From Nonomuraea aurantiaca (GTDB taxonomy: Bacteria > Actinomycetota > Actinomycetes > Streptosporangiales > Streptosporangiaceae), in NCBI RefSeq assembly GCF_020215705.1, contig NZ_JAIWNB010000003.1, positions 186,001-250,000 of the forward strand: a stretch of DNA of 64,000 nt. Direction: 5' to 3'. The position numbers and the translations under genes are program-made. The notes under the pieces are model-generated. The model was not told the origin of the DNA and made no database searches. It worked only from the letters and a program-made list of their open reading frames with translations. Positions 1-8,812 of the stretch are shown here, piece by piece (positions within the stretch are counted from its first letter, which is position 1; every line of letters begins with the position of its first letter).

Positions 1-1648
1 CGAGCGCGGCGGGCGCGGCCTGACTCCCTTGCTCGCGGGCGAACAGGCGGGTCAGGTCGTGCAGCCGGTAGCGCACCTGCCCGGCCACGTCGACCACGTG
101 CGTCTCCAGCAGTCCGGCGTCGACCAGCGCCTCGGCCTGCCCGCCGAACAGCTCCGCCACCCAGTCCGCGAAGTCCGGCGCCGACAGCGCGCCGAGCCCG
201 CGCAGCGTGGCCTTGGCGGGCTCGGGCAGGCCGTCGTAGCCGATGGCGAGCACGCTGCGCACGGCCTGGTCGCCGGAGCGCAGCCCGTCGAGCCGCTCGT
301 GCTCGTCCTCCAGCAGGCCGACGAGGTAGTCGGCGGTCCAGCCCGGCCGGGCGGCCAGCCGGGACCCGGCGATGCGCAAGGCGATCGGCAGCCCGCCGCA
401 GAACCTGGCCAGCCTGCCCAGCGCCTCGTCGGCCGGCCGGCCGGAGGTGCGGACGAGCAGGTCGAGCGCGTCGGCCTCGCCGAGCACGCCCACGGACACG
501 CGGGTCGCGCCGGACAGCCCGCCGAGGGAGGAGCGGCTGGTGACGACCGTGGGGCAGGACGTCAGCAGCGGCCGCACCTGGCTCTCGGACGACGCGTTGT
601 CCAGCAGGACCAGCAGCCGGCGGTTGGCCGCGTACGTACGGAAAAGTCGCTCTCGTGCCTCGAGCGAGGCGGGGACGGCCTGGGCCGGGCAGCCCAGCCA
701 GCGCAGGAAGTCCTCGAGCACCGCCGCGGGCGCCGTCGTCTCGCGCAGGTCGGCGTAGAGGATCCCGTCGGGGAAGCGCTCGCGCTCGCGCCAGGCGGCG
801 TGCACGGCCAGCGCCGACTTGCCCGCGCCCGCCTGCCCGTGGACGACGACCTGCCCGCCCACTACCAGCTCGAGGAGGTCGGCACGCCCGGTGAACCCGG
901 CCACGTCGTGCGGCAGCAGCACCGGCGGCCCCGCCGAGACGTGCAGCGACACGTCGTCGTGCAGCATGCGGTGGTAGAGCAGCTGCAGATCGGAGTCGGG
1001 CTCGATCGCGTGGCCGTCGTCGAGCGCCTCGCGTAACGCCGCGTACGCGTCGAGGGCCTCCGCGCGCCGCCCGCTCCGGTAGAGCGCGAGCATGTACTGG
1101 CCTCGGAAGCGCTGCCAGAGCGGATGCTGCTCGGCCAGCCGCCGCAGCTCCGACAGCAGCTCGCGGTGGCGGCCGGCGTCGAGGTCGAGCTGCACCCGGC
1201 GTTCCAGGGCGAGCAGCCGCAGCTCCTCCAGCTCCTCGCGCAGCCGCCGGGTCTCCACCCAGCGTTCCCCGTCGGGGTCGAGGTCTTCGAGCGCCGGTCC
1301 GCGCCACAGGGCCAGCGCCTCCTGGTACGAGCCCCGCTCCACCAGCGACCTGAAGCGGTCGACGTCGAGCTGCTCCTCACCGATGGCCAGCGTGTACGTG
1401 CCGGACACCGTGGTGATCACGTCCTTGCCGATGAGCTGGCGCAGCTGCCCGACATAGCCCCGGACCAGGGAGTCGGACCGGTCGCCGCCCTCGCGCGGCC
1501 ACAGCAGCGCGCGCAGCCGTCCCACGGTGAGCGGGCGGCGCGCGTTGAGCACGAACATCGCCAGCAGGTCGCGGTGCTTGGGCGCGGTCGGCGTACGGTC
1601 GTCGTCGCCGTCGCGCACTTCCAGCGGACCCATGATGCGAAATTCCAC
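1..1648 (-). CDS. SARP-family transcriptional regulator with NB-ARC domain (AfsR-like), C-terminus cut by window
   Basis: The protein runs off the left edge after 549 visible codons with no stop. It starts at a GTG (1648) behind GAGGAAGG and begins MEFRIMGPLEV, the usual opening of SARP winged-helix domains (about residues 1-90). A bacterial transcriptional activation domain follows to about 240, then an NB-ARC ATPase with the P-loop GQAGAGKS at 271-278. Such proteins bind direct repeats upstream of secondary-metabolism genes; the ATPase and, usually, a C-terminal TPR tune activity. It is divergent from a Ser/Thr kinase with a propeller tail across 45 bp. In Streptomyces, AfsR is phosphorylated by AfsK, which also has kinase plus propeller, so a functional pair is inferred. 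The C-terminal repeat domain lies outside the window. Confidence 0.9.
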   Translation of the reverse strand, partial: MEFRIMGPLEVRDGDDDRTPTAPKHRDLLAMFVLNARRPLTVGRLRALLWPREGGDRSDSLVRGYVGQLRQLIGKDVITTVSGTYTLAIGEEQLDVDRFRSLVERGSYQEALALWRGPALEDLDPDGERWVETRRLREELEELRLLALERRVQLDLDAGRHRELLSELRRLAEQHPLWQRFRGQYMLALYRSGRRAEALDAYAALREALDDGHAIEPDSDLQLLYHRMLHDDVSLHVSAGPPVLLPHDVAGFTGRADLLELVVGGQVVVHGQAGAGKSALAVHAAWRERERFPDGILYADLRETTAPAAVLEDFLRWLGCPAQAVPASLEARERLFRTYAANRRLLVLLDNASSESQVRPLLTSCPTVVTSRSSLGGLSGATRVSVGVLGEADALDLLVRTSGRPADEALGRLARFCGGLPIALRIAGSRLAARPGWTADYLVGLLEDEHERLDGLRSGDQAVRSVLAIGYDGLPEPAKATLRGLGALSAPDFADWVAELFGGQAEALVDAGLLETHVVDVAGQVRYRLHDLTRLFAREQGSQAAPAAL

Positions 1649-1693
1649 GCGGCCTTCCTCAGCAGGGGGACATCGACCACAATTACACACTTG

Positions 1694-4600
1694 ATGATCC
1701 CTCTGACTCCCTCCGACCCGCACCGGTTGGGCCGCTACTGGCTCGCGGGGCGGCTGGGCGCCGGTGGCCAGGGCGTCGTCTATGAGGCGTACGGCGAGGA
1801 GGGGGAGCGCGTCGCCGTCAAGGTGCCCAGGTTCGACGATCCCGAGTCGCGGGCCAGGCTGGCCAGGGAGGCGGCGGCGGCCGCGCGGGTGGCCTCGTTC
1901 TGCACGGCCAGAATCATCGAGGTGGCCGAGCCGTACATCGTCAGCGAGTTCGTCCCTGGCCCCAACCTGCGGCAGGTGATCGCCGAGCACGGCCCCTACG
2001 AGGGTGACACGCTGCGGCGCCTGGCGATCGGTGTGGCGACCGCGCTGACGGCCATCCACCAGGCCGGCGTCGTACACCGCGACCTCAAGCCCGACAACAT
2101 CATCCTCGGGCCCGACGGTCCCCGGGTGATCGACTTCGGCGTGGCGCGCGAGGCCGGCCCGACGACCACTGGCCCGGTCATGGGGACGCCCAACTACATG
2201 GCGCCGGAGGTCCTGGCCGGCCGGGGCGCGACGGCCGCGGCGGACCTGTGGGCGTGGGGGCTGGTGGTGCTGTTCGCCGCGCGGGGCGAGGACGCGATCG
2301 AGGTACGCGAGCCGGTCGCGGTCATCGGCGAGGTCATGGACTTCCGTCCCGACACGGCCGACCTGGCCGACCCGCTCGGGCGGCTCGTGGCGAGCGCGCT
2401 CACGAAGGACCCGGCCGCGCGGCCCTCGGCCCGCGCGGCCCTGCTGGACCTGATCGGCGCCGGCGGCGACCCGCTTGCTCGCGGCGGGGTGCTGGCCAGC
2501 CCGCTCAGGAGCCCGGCCGAGCCCGACCTGGGCGCGATCGCCGAGGAGCTGTACGACGAGCTGTCCGAGGCCGAGCGGGCGGCCGTCCCCGAGGTGCTGC
2601 TGCGCATGCTCGACGGCGACGGCTCGCTCCGGCCGGTGACCCGCGAGGAGCTGCCCGAGAGCGAGGCCGTGTCCGCCCTGCTCGCCTTCTTCGAGGCGGC
2701 GGGCCTGGTGACGAGCACCGGTGATTCCTACGAGCTGGCCAAGCCCGCCCTGATCCAGGCCTGGCCCCGGCTGCGGACCTGGGTGGCCGACAACCGCGAG
2801 GGACTGCCAGTGCACCGCCGCCTGGTCGAGGCGGCCGGCCTCTGGGACGGCAACGGCAGGAAACCCGCCGACCTGCTGCACGGCTCCAGCCTCGACCGGA
2901 CACTCCAGTGGGCTGCCGCCGAACGCAAGGACCTGACGCTGGCCAGGAGAGAACGCGAGTTCCTCGACGCCGCGGCCAAGCAGACCAGAAGCCAGTCCAG
3001 GAGGCGCGGGCTGCTCGCGGCGGCGCTGGCCGTACTGCTGGTGGCGGCCCTGGGCGGCCTGGGGACGGCCGAGTACCTGCGCAGGGAGTCCGGCAGACAG
3101 CGTGACGACGCGCTGGCCAAGTCGCTCGCGTTGCAGGCCGCTGACCTGCGGGAGAGCGACCCGCAGCTGGCGAGGCTGTTGACCGTTGCGGGCTGGCGGC
3201 TGAGCCCCGACCTGGCCGAGACGCGGGGCGCGCTGTACGAGTCGCTGTCCAGGCCGGCGAGCGACGTCTTCACGGACCCGTACGCCAGTCCGAGCAGCAT
3301 CTACGGATTGGACGACACCGGTCGCACGCTGGCGGCCGTCCAGGAGGGCCGGGTGCGGCTCTGGGACGTACGCGCGCACCGCCTGATCCGCGAGTTCGCC
3401 GGCGTGGGCACGGCCGTGCGCCAGGTCGCGCTCAGCCCCGACGGGCGGACGCTCGCCGTGCTGGAGGACAAGGATGTGCGCCTCTGGGACGTGATGGCGG
3501 GCACGGCGATCGGCGCCACGCTCGGCGGTGGGTTCGTGATGCCCACGGCACAGGGTCGGCTTGCCTTCGACCGCGCCGGTCGCACCCTGCTGGTACCCGA
3601 GGGCACCGGCGGCGCCGAGCGCGCTTGGGACGTGGCCACCCGGAAGCGGCTGACCGCCGGATCAGGGGCGGGGCTTGACGCGGTGGACCCGGCGCGCCGC
3701 GTCGGCGTGGTGTCCACCGGCGGGCACGGCAAGGTCGAGCTCTGGAACCTGCGCACCGGCAAGCGACTGCCCGCGCCCTGGCTGCCGGCCAAGACTGAGG
3801 TCACGTACGTGAGTCTCAGCGACGACGGGCGGGCGCTCACGGTCAGCGAGAATGCGCTACGGCCGGGCGAGCGCCGGATGCGCGCCTGGGCCGTGCCGGG
3901 CGGAGGCGTGATCGCGGCACGTTACGGCGGCGAAGCGGAAAGGAATGCCGCCTTCGGCTTCGGTGACCGCTACCTCGCGGGCTGGACCTATCAGGGGGAG
4001 CTCATAATGTGGGGGCGCGCCGGATGGCCGGTCGTCCTGGAGCGCGACCTGCCAGGGCACATCAACAGCGTCCACTTCGACGAGGGCGACCGTGTGCTGC
4101 GCTACCAGGCCGACGACGGCGTGATCGACGCCGTGGACATATCCATGCTGTTCGACCAGCCGCTGACCACGGGAACCCCTGACGGGCAGGCGCTGCTGGG
4201 GCCGGGCGGGCACACGGTGGCCATCACGAGGCCCGGGGAGACCCGGCTGTGGGACGTGTCGACCAAGCGCCCGCTCGGGCCACCGATCCGCGTCATCGGC
4301 CGCGAGTCCGCGCTGGCCTTCAGCCGGGACGGCGGGCGACTGGCCGTCGGCGACAAGTCGGGCACCCGGATCGTGGACGCGCACACGGCCCGCGTGCTGG
4401 ACACGATCAAGGCCGCGGACGTGGACGACGTGGCCTTCAGCCCCGACGGCCGAACGCTGGCCGTCTTCCCCAACAGGCCCGACGGCACCGGCGCTCCCCT
4501 CGAGCTGTGGAATCTGGCGAAGGGCACCGCCACCCGCGCCGCCGTGCCCGGCCCCGGCACGCTCGCCTTCCGCCCTGACGGCAGGCTGCTGGTGGGCGGC

Positions 4601-5131
4601 GTGGTGCCCCAGCCCATCGACCCGGCGACCGGCACCCGGTTACCGATCGCCGAGGGGCTCGGCCGGTTGAACGGCACTCACGCCTTCAGCCCAGACGGCC
4701 GGCTCATCGCCTTCTCGGGGCCCGACCGGATGACGTTGTGGGACGCGGACGTGAAGGCGCCCGTCGGAGCATTCCCCGCCGTGCCGGGCAGCGCGATCCA
4801 GGAGATCGCCTGGTCGCCGGACGGCCGCACCATCGCCACGTACGAGGACGGCGACCGGGTCAGGCTTTGGGACGTGCCCGGCATGCAGCCTCTCGGTCTG
4901 GTCTTCGACGGCCAGAAGAAGATCCCGCTGGGCGACGGGTCGCTGGCCTTCAGCGCCGACGGCGACACCCTCTACAGCGCCATGCCCGACGGCGTGGTGC
5001 GGACGTTCCCGCTCGACGGCGGCAAGGTGGCGGCCGCCGTCTGCCGCCGCGCCGGTCGGTCGCTGACCGAGCGGGAGTGGCAGCGCTACCTGCCCGAGGC
5101 CGACAGGTTCGACCCCTGCCTCAGCCCGTAG
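1694..5131 (+). CDS. Membrane Ser/Thr protein kinase with C-terminal WD40 beta-propeller
   Basis: The 1145-residue protein starts at ATG 1694. I see no Shine-Dalgarno sequence, so the mRNA may be leaderless. The N-terminal Hanks-type kinase has a glycine loop GAGGQGVVYEA, Lys43, HRDLKPDN with Asp130, Asp147 in DFG and an APE motif, so it should be active. Residues about 270-435 resemble the linker between the NTPase and propeller of nSTAND/WD40 proteins. One membrane segment lies at about 438-458. From about 535 to the end come WD40-like repeats with recurring SPDGRTLA and LWD motifs, probably an extracellular sensor. The neighbour across a 45-bp divergent gap is an AfsR-like SARP, a plausible phosphorylation target. 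The reading frame is open well upstream, but that part is antisense to the SARP. Confidence 0.9.
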   Translation: MIPLTPSDPHRLGRYWLAGRLGAGGQGVVYEAYGEEGERVAVKVPRFDDPESRARLAREAAAAARVASFCTARIIEVAEPYIVSEFVPGPNLRQVIAEHGPYEGDTLRRLAIGVATALTAIHQAGVVHRDLKPDNIILGPDGPRVIDFGVAREAGPTTTGPVMGTPNYMAPEVLAGRGATAAADLWAWGLVVLFAARGEDAIEVREPVAVIGEVMDFRPDTADLADPLGRLVASALTKDPAARPSARAALLDLIGAGGDPLARGGVLASPLRSPAEPDLGAIAEELYDELSEAERAAVPEVLLRMLDGDGSLRPVTREELPESEAVSALLAFFEAAGLVTSTGDSYELAKPALIQAWPRLRTWVADNREGLPVHRRLVEAAGLWDGNGRKPADLLHGSSLDRTLQWAAAERKDLTLARREREFLDAAAKQTRSQSRRRGLLAAALAVLLVAALGGLGTAEYLRRESGRQRDDALAKSLALQAADLRESDPQLARLLTVAGWRLSPDLAETRGALYESLSRPASDVFTDPYASPSSIYGLDDTGRTLAAVQEGRVRLWDVRAHRLIREFAGVGTAVRQVALSPDGRTLAVLEDKDVRLWDVMAGTAIGATLGGGFVMPTAQGRLAFDRAGRTLLVPEGTGGAERAWDVATRKRLTAGSGAGLDAVDPARRVGVVSTGGHGKVELWNLRTGKRLPAPWLPAKTEVTYVSLSDDGRALTVSENALRPGERRMRAWAVPGGGVIAARYGGEAERNAAFGFGDRYLAGWTYQGELIMWGRAGWPVVLERDLPGHINSVHFDEGDRVLRYQADDGVIDAVDISMLFDQPLTTGTPDGQALLGPGGHTVAITRPGETRLWDVSTKRPLGPPIRVIGRESALAFSRDGGRLAVGDKSGTRIVDAHTARVLDTIKAADVDDVAFSPDGRTLAVFPNRPDGTGAPLELWNLAKGTATRAAVPGPGTLAFRPDGRLLVGGVVPQPIDPATGTRLPIAEGLGRLNGTHAFSPDGRLIAFSGPDRMTLWDADVKAPVGAFPAVPGSAIQEIAWSPDGRTIATYEDGDRVRLWDVPGMQPLGLVFDGQKKIPLGDGSLAFSADGDTLYSAMPDGVVRTFPLDGGKVAAAVCRRAGRSLTEREWQRYLPEADRFDPCLSP

Positions 5132-5852
5132 CCGCCCACTGCCGGGCCGTCGCCACGATCTCCTCCAGATGGCCGCTGTGGGCGCCGTGCCAGTACACGT
5201 GCCCGCACTCCTGGCACCGCCCGTACGCGTCGTAGGCGTGCCGGGTACCCGCCTCCAGGACCGGTAGCACCTCCCGCTTCTCCACCGGAGCCAGCTCGCC
5301 GTTGCAGGCCGTGCACCTGGTCCACGGGCGTAGCGGCGGGGTGAAGCGTTCGAGCAGGTCGCGTAGCTGGTCGTGGGGGCGGGAGCCGCGCACGTACGCG
5401 CCCAGCCACAGCGCGCGGCGGCGCAGCAGGCCGCGGTCCTGGGTGAGCAGCACCCGGCGCTCCTCGTTGGCCTGGACCACCAGGGCCGGGTCGTCCATGT
5501 CGTTGTGGTAGGCCGTGTCGAGGCCGAGCAGGCGCAGCCGTCGCGCGAGCGTGCCCAGGTGGACGTCCAGCAGGAAGCGGGGTTCGCGGGGCAGCGGCTG
5601 GGGTCTGGGCACCGGCCGGACCTCGATGAGGTCGCCGGCCGCGGGCTGGTACGAGGGTCCGACGCCGCGGCCGTCGACGGTCATCGGCCCGACCTCCGTC
5701 AGCGGGATGCCGGCCGACTCCACGTGGTGGCCCAGGGTCGAGCTGCCGCCGATGGCGATCCGGTGACGCTCGCGGCGCCGGCTCACGGGCAGGAACATCA
5801 TCAGCTCGGCGGAGATTCGAAGGTGCGCGTCCCGTTCGGTCACATTGTCCAT
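5121..5852 (-). CDS. Mut7-C RNase domain protein with N-terminal ubiquitin-like domain
   Basis: The protein has 243 residues from ATG 5852 (MDNVTERDAHLRI). The first 90 or so match the ThiS/ubiquitin-like domain often fused to Mut7-C. Residues about 95-240 match Mut7-C, a PIN-fold RNase-like domain: FLLDVHLGTLARRLRLLGLD carries the first acidic residue and LTQDRGLL the second. A CTAC...CQEC pair forms the usual zinc ribbon. The biochemical role of these bacterial proteins is largely unknown; RNA cleavage is inferred from the fold. The stop lies inside the last codons of the convergent kinase gene (11-bp overlap). An in-frame GTG/ATG-type start at 5885 would add 11 residues but would collide with the divergent lipoprotein gene. 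Confidence 0.8.
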   Translation of the reverse strand: MDNVTERDAHLRISAELMMFLPVSRRRERHRIAIGGSSTLGHHVESAGIPLTEVGPMTVDGRGVGPSYQPAAGDLIEVRPVPRPQPLPREPRFLLDVHLGTLARRLRLLGLDTAYHNDMDDPALVVQANEERRVLLTQDRGLLRRRALWLGAYVRGSRPHDQLRDLLERFTPPLRPWTRCTACNGELAPVEKREVLPVLEAGTRHAYDAYGRCQECGHVYWHGAHSGHLEEIVATARQWAATG

Positions 5853-5884
5853 TCTGCGTGATTCGATAACGTGAACCTGTGCCA

Positions 5885-6784
5885 ATGTCCCGCCGTGTCT
5901 TTCTCGCGCTCGCCGCGCTGGGCGCCGCGGGCTGCTCGGTCACCGCCTCGGAGCAGCGCTCGCTGCGGCTGGCGACCGGGTTGGCCGGTGGGCCGTACGG
6001 GGCGCTCGGCGATCGGTTCGCGGCCGAGTTACGGCGCGACGGGTTCACCGTGGAGGTGATCGAGACCGCGGCCAGCGTCCAGAATCTCACCATGCTCACC
6101 GATGGCCGGGCGGATCTCGGGTTCTCGCTGGCCGACAGCGCCGACGACGCCGTACGCGTGCGCCACCAGCCCGTCGTCGCGCTGGCCAGGATGTACATGA
6201 ACTACGTCCATCTAGTGGTACGCGCCGACTCGGACATCTTCGCCCCCAAGGACCTGGCATGGCGCCAGGTCTCCATCGGCGCCGACGGATCGGGCACCGC
6301 CGTGACCGCCGAACGGGTGCTCGACGCCGCCGGGGTACGTAATCACATCACCGCCAGGCTTGGCCTCGACGGGTCGATCAAGGCGCTCGTCGACGGCGTG
6401 ATCGACGCGTTCTTCTGGTCGGGCGGCGTACCCACCCCCGCGCTCGCCTCACTCGGCGGCATCAGGATCGTCTCGTTGGAGCCGTTCGTGCCGATGCTGC
6501 GCCGCACCTATGGCCCGGTCTACGAGCACGCCACCATCCCCGCGGGCGTGTACGGCGGCTCGAAACCGGTCCCCACCGTCGGCACGCCCAGCTACCTGGT
6601 CTGCCGCCAGGCCCTGTCCGACGACGTCGCCTACACCGTCACCGACACGCTCTTCAGCGCCCGCGACCGCCTGCAGGCCCCCTCGGCGCCGGGCGGCCTC
6701 CTCGACAAGCGCTACGCCATCGGCACCGGCGTCGTCCCCCTGCACCCCGGCGCCGCCCGCTACTACAGGTCCGTCTACGGCTGA
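5885..6784 (+). CDS. TAXI-family TRAP transporter solute-binding lipoprotein
   Basis: The 299-residue protein begins MSRRVFLALAALGAAGC, a twin-arginine-containing lipoprotein signal with Cys17 as the likely lipidated residue. The mature part has the TAXI-type opening LRLATGLAGGPYGALGDRFA and ends PLHPGAARYYRSVYG, as TAXI binding proteins do. They capture small acids outside the membrane for a TRAP permease. No TRAP permease lies here, so it works with a distant one or as a periplasmic sensor input. The convergent neighbour is a histidine kinase, whose operon also encodes an MHS-type carboxylate symporter, so dicarboxylate sensing is a reasonable inference. A GTG at 5879 would add two residues. 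The 3' end is partly duplicated directly downstream (see repeat). Confidence 0.85.
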   Translation: MSRRVFLALAALGAAGCSVTASEQRSLRLATGLAGGPYGALGDRFAAELRRDGFTVEVIETAASVQNLTMLTDGRADLGFSLADSADDAVRVRHQPVVALARMYMNYVHLVVRADSDIFAPKDLAWRQVSIGADGSGTAVTAERVLDAAGVRNHITARLGLDGSIKALVDGVIDAFFWSGGVPTPALASLGGIRIVSLEPFVPMLRRTYGPVYEHATIPAGVYGGSKPVPTVGTPSYLVCRQALSDDVAYTVTDTLFSARDRLQAPSAPGGLLDKRYAIGTGVVPLHPGAARYYRSVYG

Positions 6785-6814
6785 ACGAGCGCTACAAGTC
6801 CGTGTACGGCTGAG
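6760..6814. repeat. Tandem duplication of the 3' end of the TAXI gene
   Basis: The last 20-odd bases of the TAXI gene, including its TGA at 6782-6784, recur with few changes just downstream and end in a second CTGA at about 6811-6814. Read on the minus strand, the second copy supplies the C-terminal residues (RLAQPYTDL) and stop of the histidine kinase. A short duplication across the convergent gene ends therefore seems to have rewritten the kinase tail. Confidence 0.65.
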
Positions 6815-8129
6815 CCAGCCGCAACTCCACGACCAGCCCATGGGGTACGGCGGGCAGCAGGCTCAACGTCGCCCCGCACGACTTGGCCAGCTCGGTGGCG
6901 ATGGCCAGCCCCAGCCCGCTGCCCGGCACGTTCGCGTGCGCGCCCGACCGCCAGAACCGGCCCAGCGCGTCACCCCGCTCCTCCTCGGCCAGCCCCGGCC
7001 CGTCGTCGGCGATCCGCAGGACGCCGTCGGAGAGCGTGACCGTCACCGTGCCGCCCGCGGGCACGAACTTCTGGGCGTTGTCGAGCGCGATGTCCGCCAC
7101 CCTGGCCGCCGCCTCCGGCACGAGCGACATCTCCGGCACCTCCACCCGCAGGGTGAGATCCTTGGCCGGGTAGACCTCCCGCCACACCGCCAGCCGGGGC
7201 CGCAGCTCGATCTCCTTGGTCTCGGTGCCCGCGCCCGCCTCCACCCTGGCCAGCGCCAGCAGGTCCTCCACCAGCAGGGCCAGCCGGTCGAGCTCGCCCA
7301 TGGCCTCCTCGAACTCGGTGGTGCCGTCCGAGCGCAGGTGCGGCTCCAGATTCTCCAGCCGCAGCCCGAGCACGGTCAGCGGGGTGCGCAGCTCGTGCGA
7401 GGCGTCGGCCACGAACGCCCGCTGCCGCTCCATCGCGCCCGACACCGCGTCGGCCATCGCGTTGAACCGCTCCTCCAGCCGTTGCAGCTCCGAGGGCCCC
7501 GCACCCGGATGGGCCCGCGCGTCGAGGTGGCCTTCCGCGATGGCCCGGGTGGTGCGGTCGAGCTCGGTCACCGGGCGCAAAATCCAGCGGGCCAGCTGCC
7601 TGGCCGCCAGCACCGAGTAACCCAGCGCGATCAGCGCGCCCAGCGCCAGCGCGCCCCAGACGAGCGAGACGTCCAGCCGCGACTGGTCGGTGCGGGCCTG
7701 GAGCAGCACCACGCCGGACAGCTGCGCGTCCCGGCCGGCCGGCTCGGCCAGCAGCACCTTCGCCGGGCCGAAGGGGCTGATCGTGGGCAGGTCCTCGGTC
7801 GTGCGGCCGCTCAGGGCCAGCCGGGTCTCCTCCTGGTCGTCGCCGTCGAAGCGGCCGGCCGTGACCACGATCATGCCGTCCCTGTCGCGGACGCGGATGG
7901 CCGCGCCGTACAGGTCGGCGTAGCGGACGACCTCGGCCGTCAGCGCCGTCCGGTCGTCGTCGCGGGCGGCCTGGTCGGCCAGTTCCGCGAAGCGGGTGGC
8001 GTCGGCGCGGCGGTCGAGCAGCAGCCGGTTCGTACGGTGCGAGGCGTAGGCGAAGCCGAGCGGCACCGCCAGCGCCGCGATGAGGAACACGATCAGCGTG
8101 GTGAACGTGACCACCAGGCGGGAGTTCAC
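6792..8129 (-). CDS. Two-component sensor histidine kinase
   Basis: The 445-residue membrane kinase starts at GTG 8129, which overlaps the stop of its response regulator by 4 bp (GTGA), so the two are translationally coupled. An N-terminal membrane segment (about 7-30) and a second at about 155-175 frame a sensor region of about 125 residues. A HAMP linker leads to the dimerisation helix with SHELRTPL, His245 being the phosphorylation site. The HATPase domain has DNAQKFV (N box), ADDGPGLAEEE (G1) and GSGLGLAI (G2). It phosphorylates the adjacent OmpR-type regulator. The signal is unknown. Its operon starts with an MHS-type symporter and it converges on a TAXI binding protein, so an organic acid is a guess. 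Confidence 0.92.
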   Translation of the reverse strand: MNSRLVVTFTTLIVFLIAALAVPLGFAYASHRTNRLLLDRRADATRFAELADQAARDDDRTALTAEVVRYADLYGAAIRVRDRDGMIVVTAGRFDGDDQEETRLALSGRTTEDLPTISPFGPAKVLLAEPAGRDAQLSGVVLLQARTDQSRLDVSLVWGALALGALIALGYSVLAARQLARWILRPVTELDRTTRAIAEGHLDARAHPGAGPSELQRLEERFNAMADAVSGAMERQRAFVADASHELRTPLTVLGLRLENLEPHLRSDGTTEFEEAMGELDRLALLVEDLLALARVEAGAGTETKEIELRPRLAVWREVYPAKDLTLRVEVPEMSLVPEAAARVADIALDNAQKFVPAGGTVTVTLSDGVLRIADDGPGLAEEERGDALGRFWRSGAHANVPGSGLGLAIATELAKSCGATLSLLPAVPHGLVVELRLAQPYTDL

Positions 8130-8803
8130 GCGCCGGCCAGTGGGGTGGAACCCAGGCGGTAGCCGGTGCCGCGCAGCGTCTCGACCAGGTGCGGACGGCC
8201 GGTCTTCGACCGCAGCCCGGCCACGTGCACGTCGAGCGAGCGGGAGGCGGACAGCAGCGGGTCGCCCCAGACCTCGTCCAGGATCTCCTCGCGGCTGCGC
8301 ACCACGCCCGGCTCGCGGGCCAGCAGCGCCAGCACGTCGAACTCGCGCCTGGTCAGCGTCACCTGCTCACCCGACACGGTGACCTGCCTGGCCTCCAGGT
8401 CGATGCGTACATCGCCGACACTCACCACGTGGTCCCGCGTCGGCATCGGGCGGGTGCCCCTGCGCATCACGGCCTCCATGCGCGCCATCAACTCGACCGT
8501 ACGGAACGGCTTGACCAGATAGTCGTCGGCCCCGGACCGCAGGCCGCGGAGCACCTCGCGCTCCTCCGTGCGGGCGGTCACCACGATGACCGGCACGGCC
8601 GACACCCGGCGCAGGCGGCGCAGCACCTCAAGGCCATCCATGTCGGGCAGGCCCAGGTCCAGCAGGACAAAGTCGACGCCCCCCGCCAGGCGGAGGGCGT
8701 CGACTGCCAGCCCCGCGCGCGCGACCTGGTGGCCGTGGCGCGCGAGGGCCGTGGTGAGCGCGGAGGCGAGTCGATCGTCGTCTTCGACCAGGAGAACTCG
8801 CAT
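8126..8803 (-). CDS. OmpR/PhoB-family response regulator
   Basis: The 225-residue protein has a receiver domain with the acidic pocket VEDDDR, phospho-acceptor Asp49 in LLDLGLPDMDG, a conserved Thr in VVTART and Lys in VKPF. A winged-helix output domain follows (about 125-222) with the typical TRREFDVL and GTGYRL ends. It lies between the symporter gene (9-bp gap upstream) and the kinase gene (4-bp overlap), so the three form one operon. It probably controls that operon or nearby carboxylate uptake. No operator could be recognised. Confidence 0.95.
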   Translation of the reverse strand: MRVLLVEDDDRLASALTTALARHGHQVARAGLAVDALRLAGGVDFVLLDLGLPDMDGLEVLRRLRRVSAVPVIVVTARTEEREVLRGLRSGADDYLVKPFRTVELMARMEAVMRRGTRPMPTRDHVVSVGDVRIDLEARQVTVSGEQVTLTRREFDVLALLAREPGVVRSREEILDEVWGDPLLSASRSLDVHVAGLRSKTGRPHLVETLRGTGYRLGSTPLAGA

Positions 8804-8812
8804 CAGGCCAGA

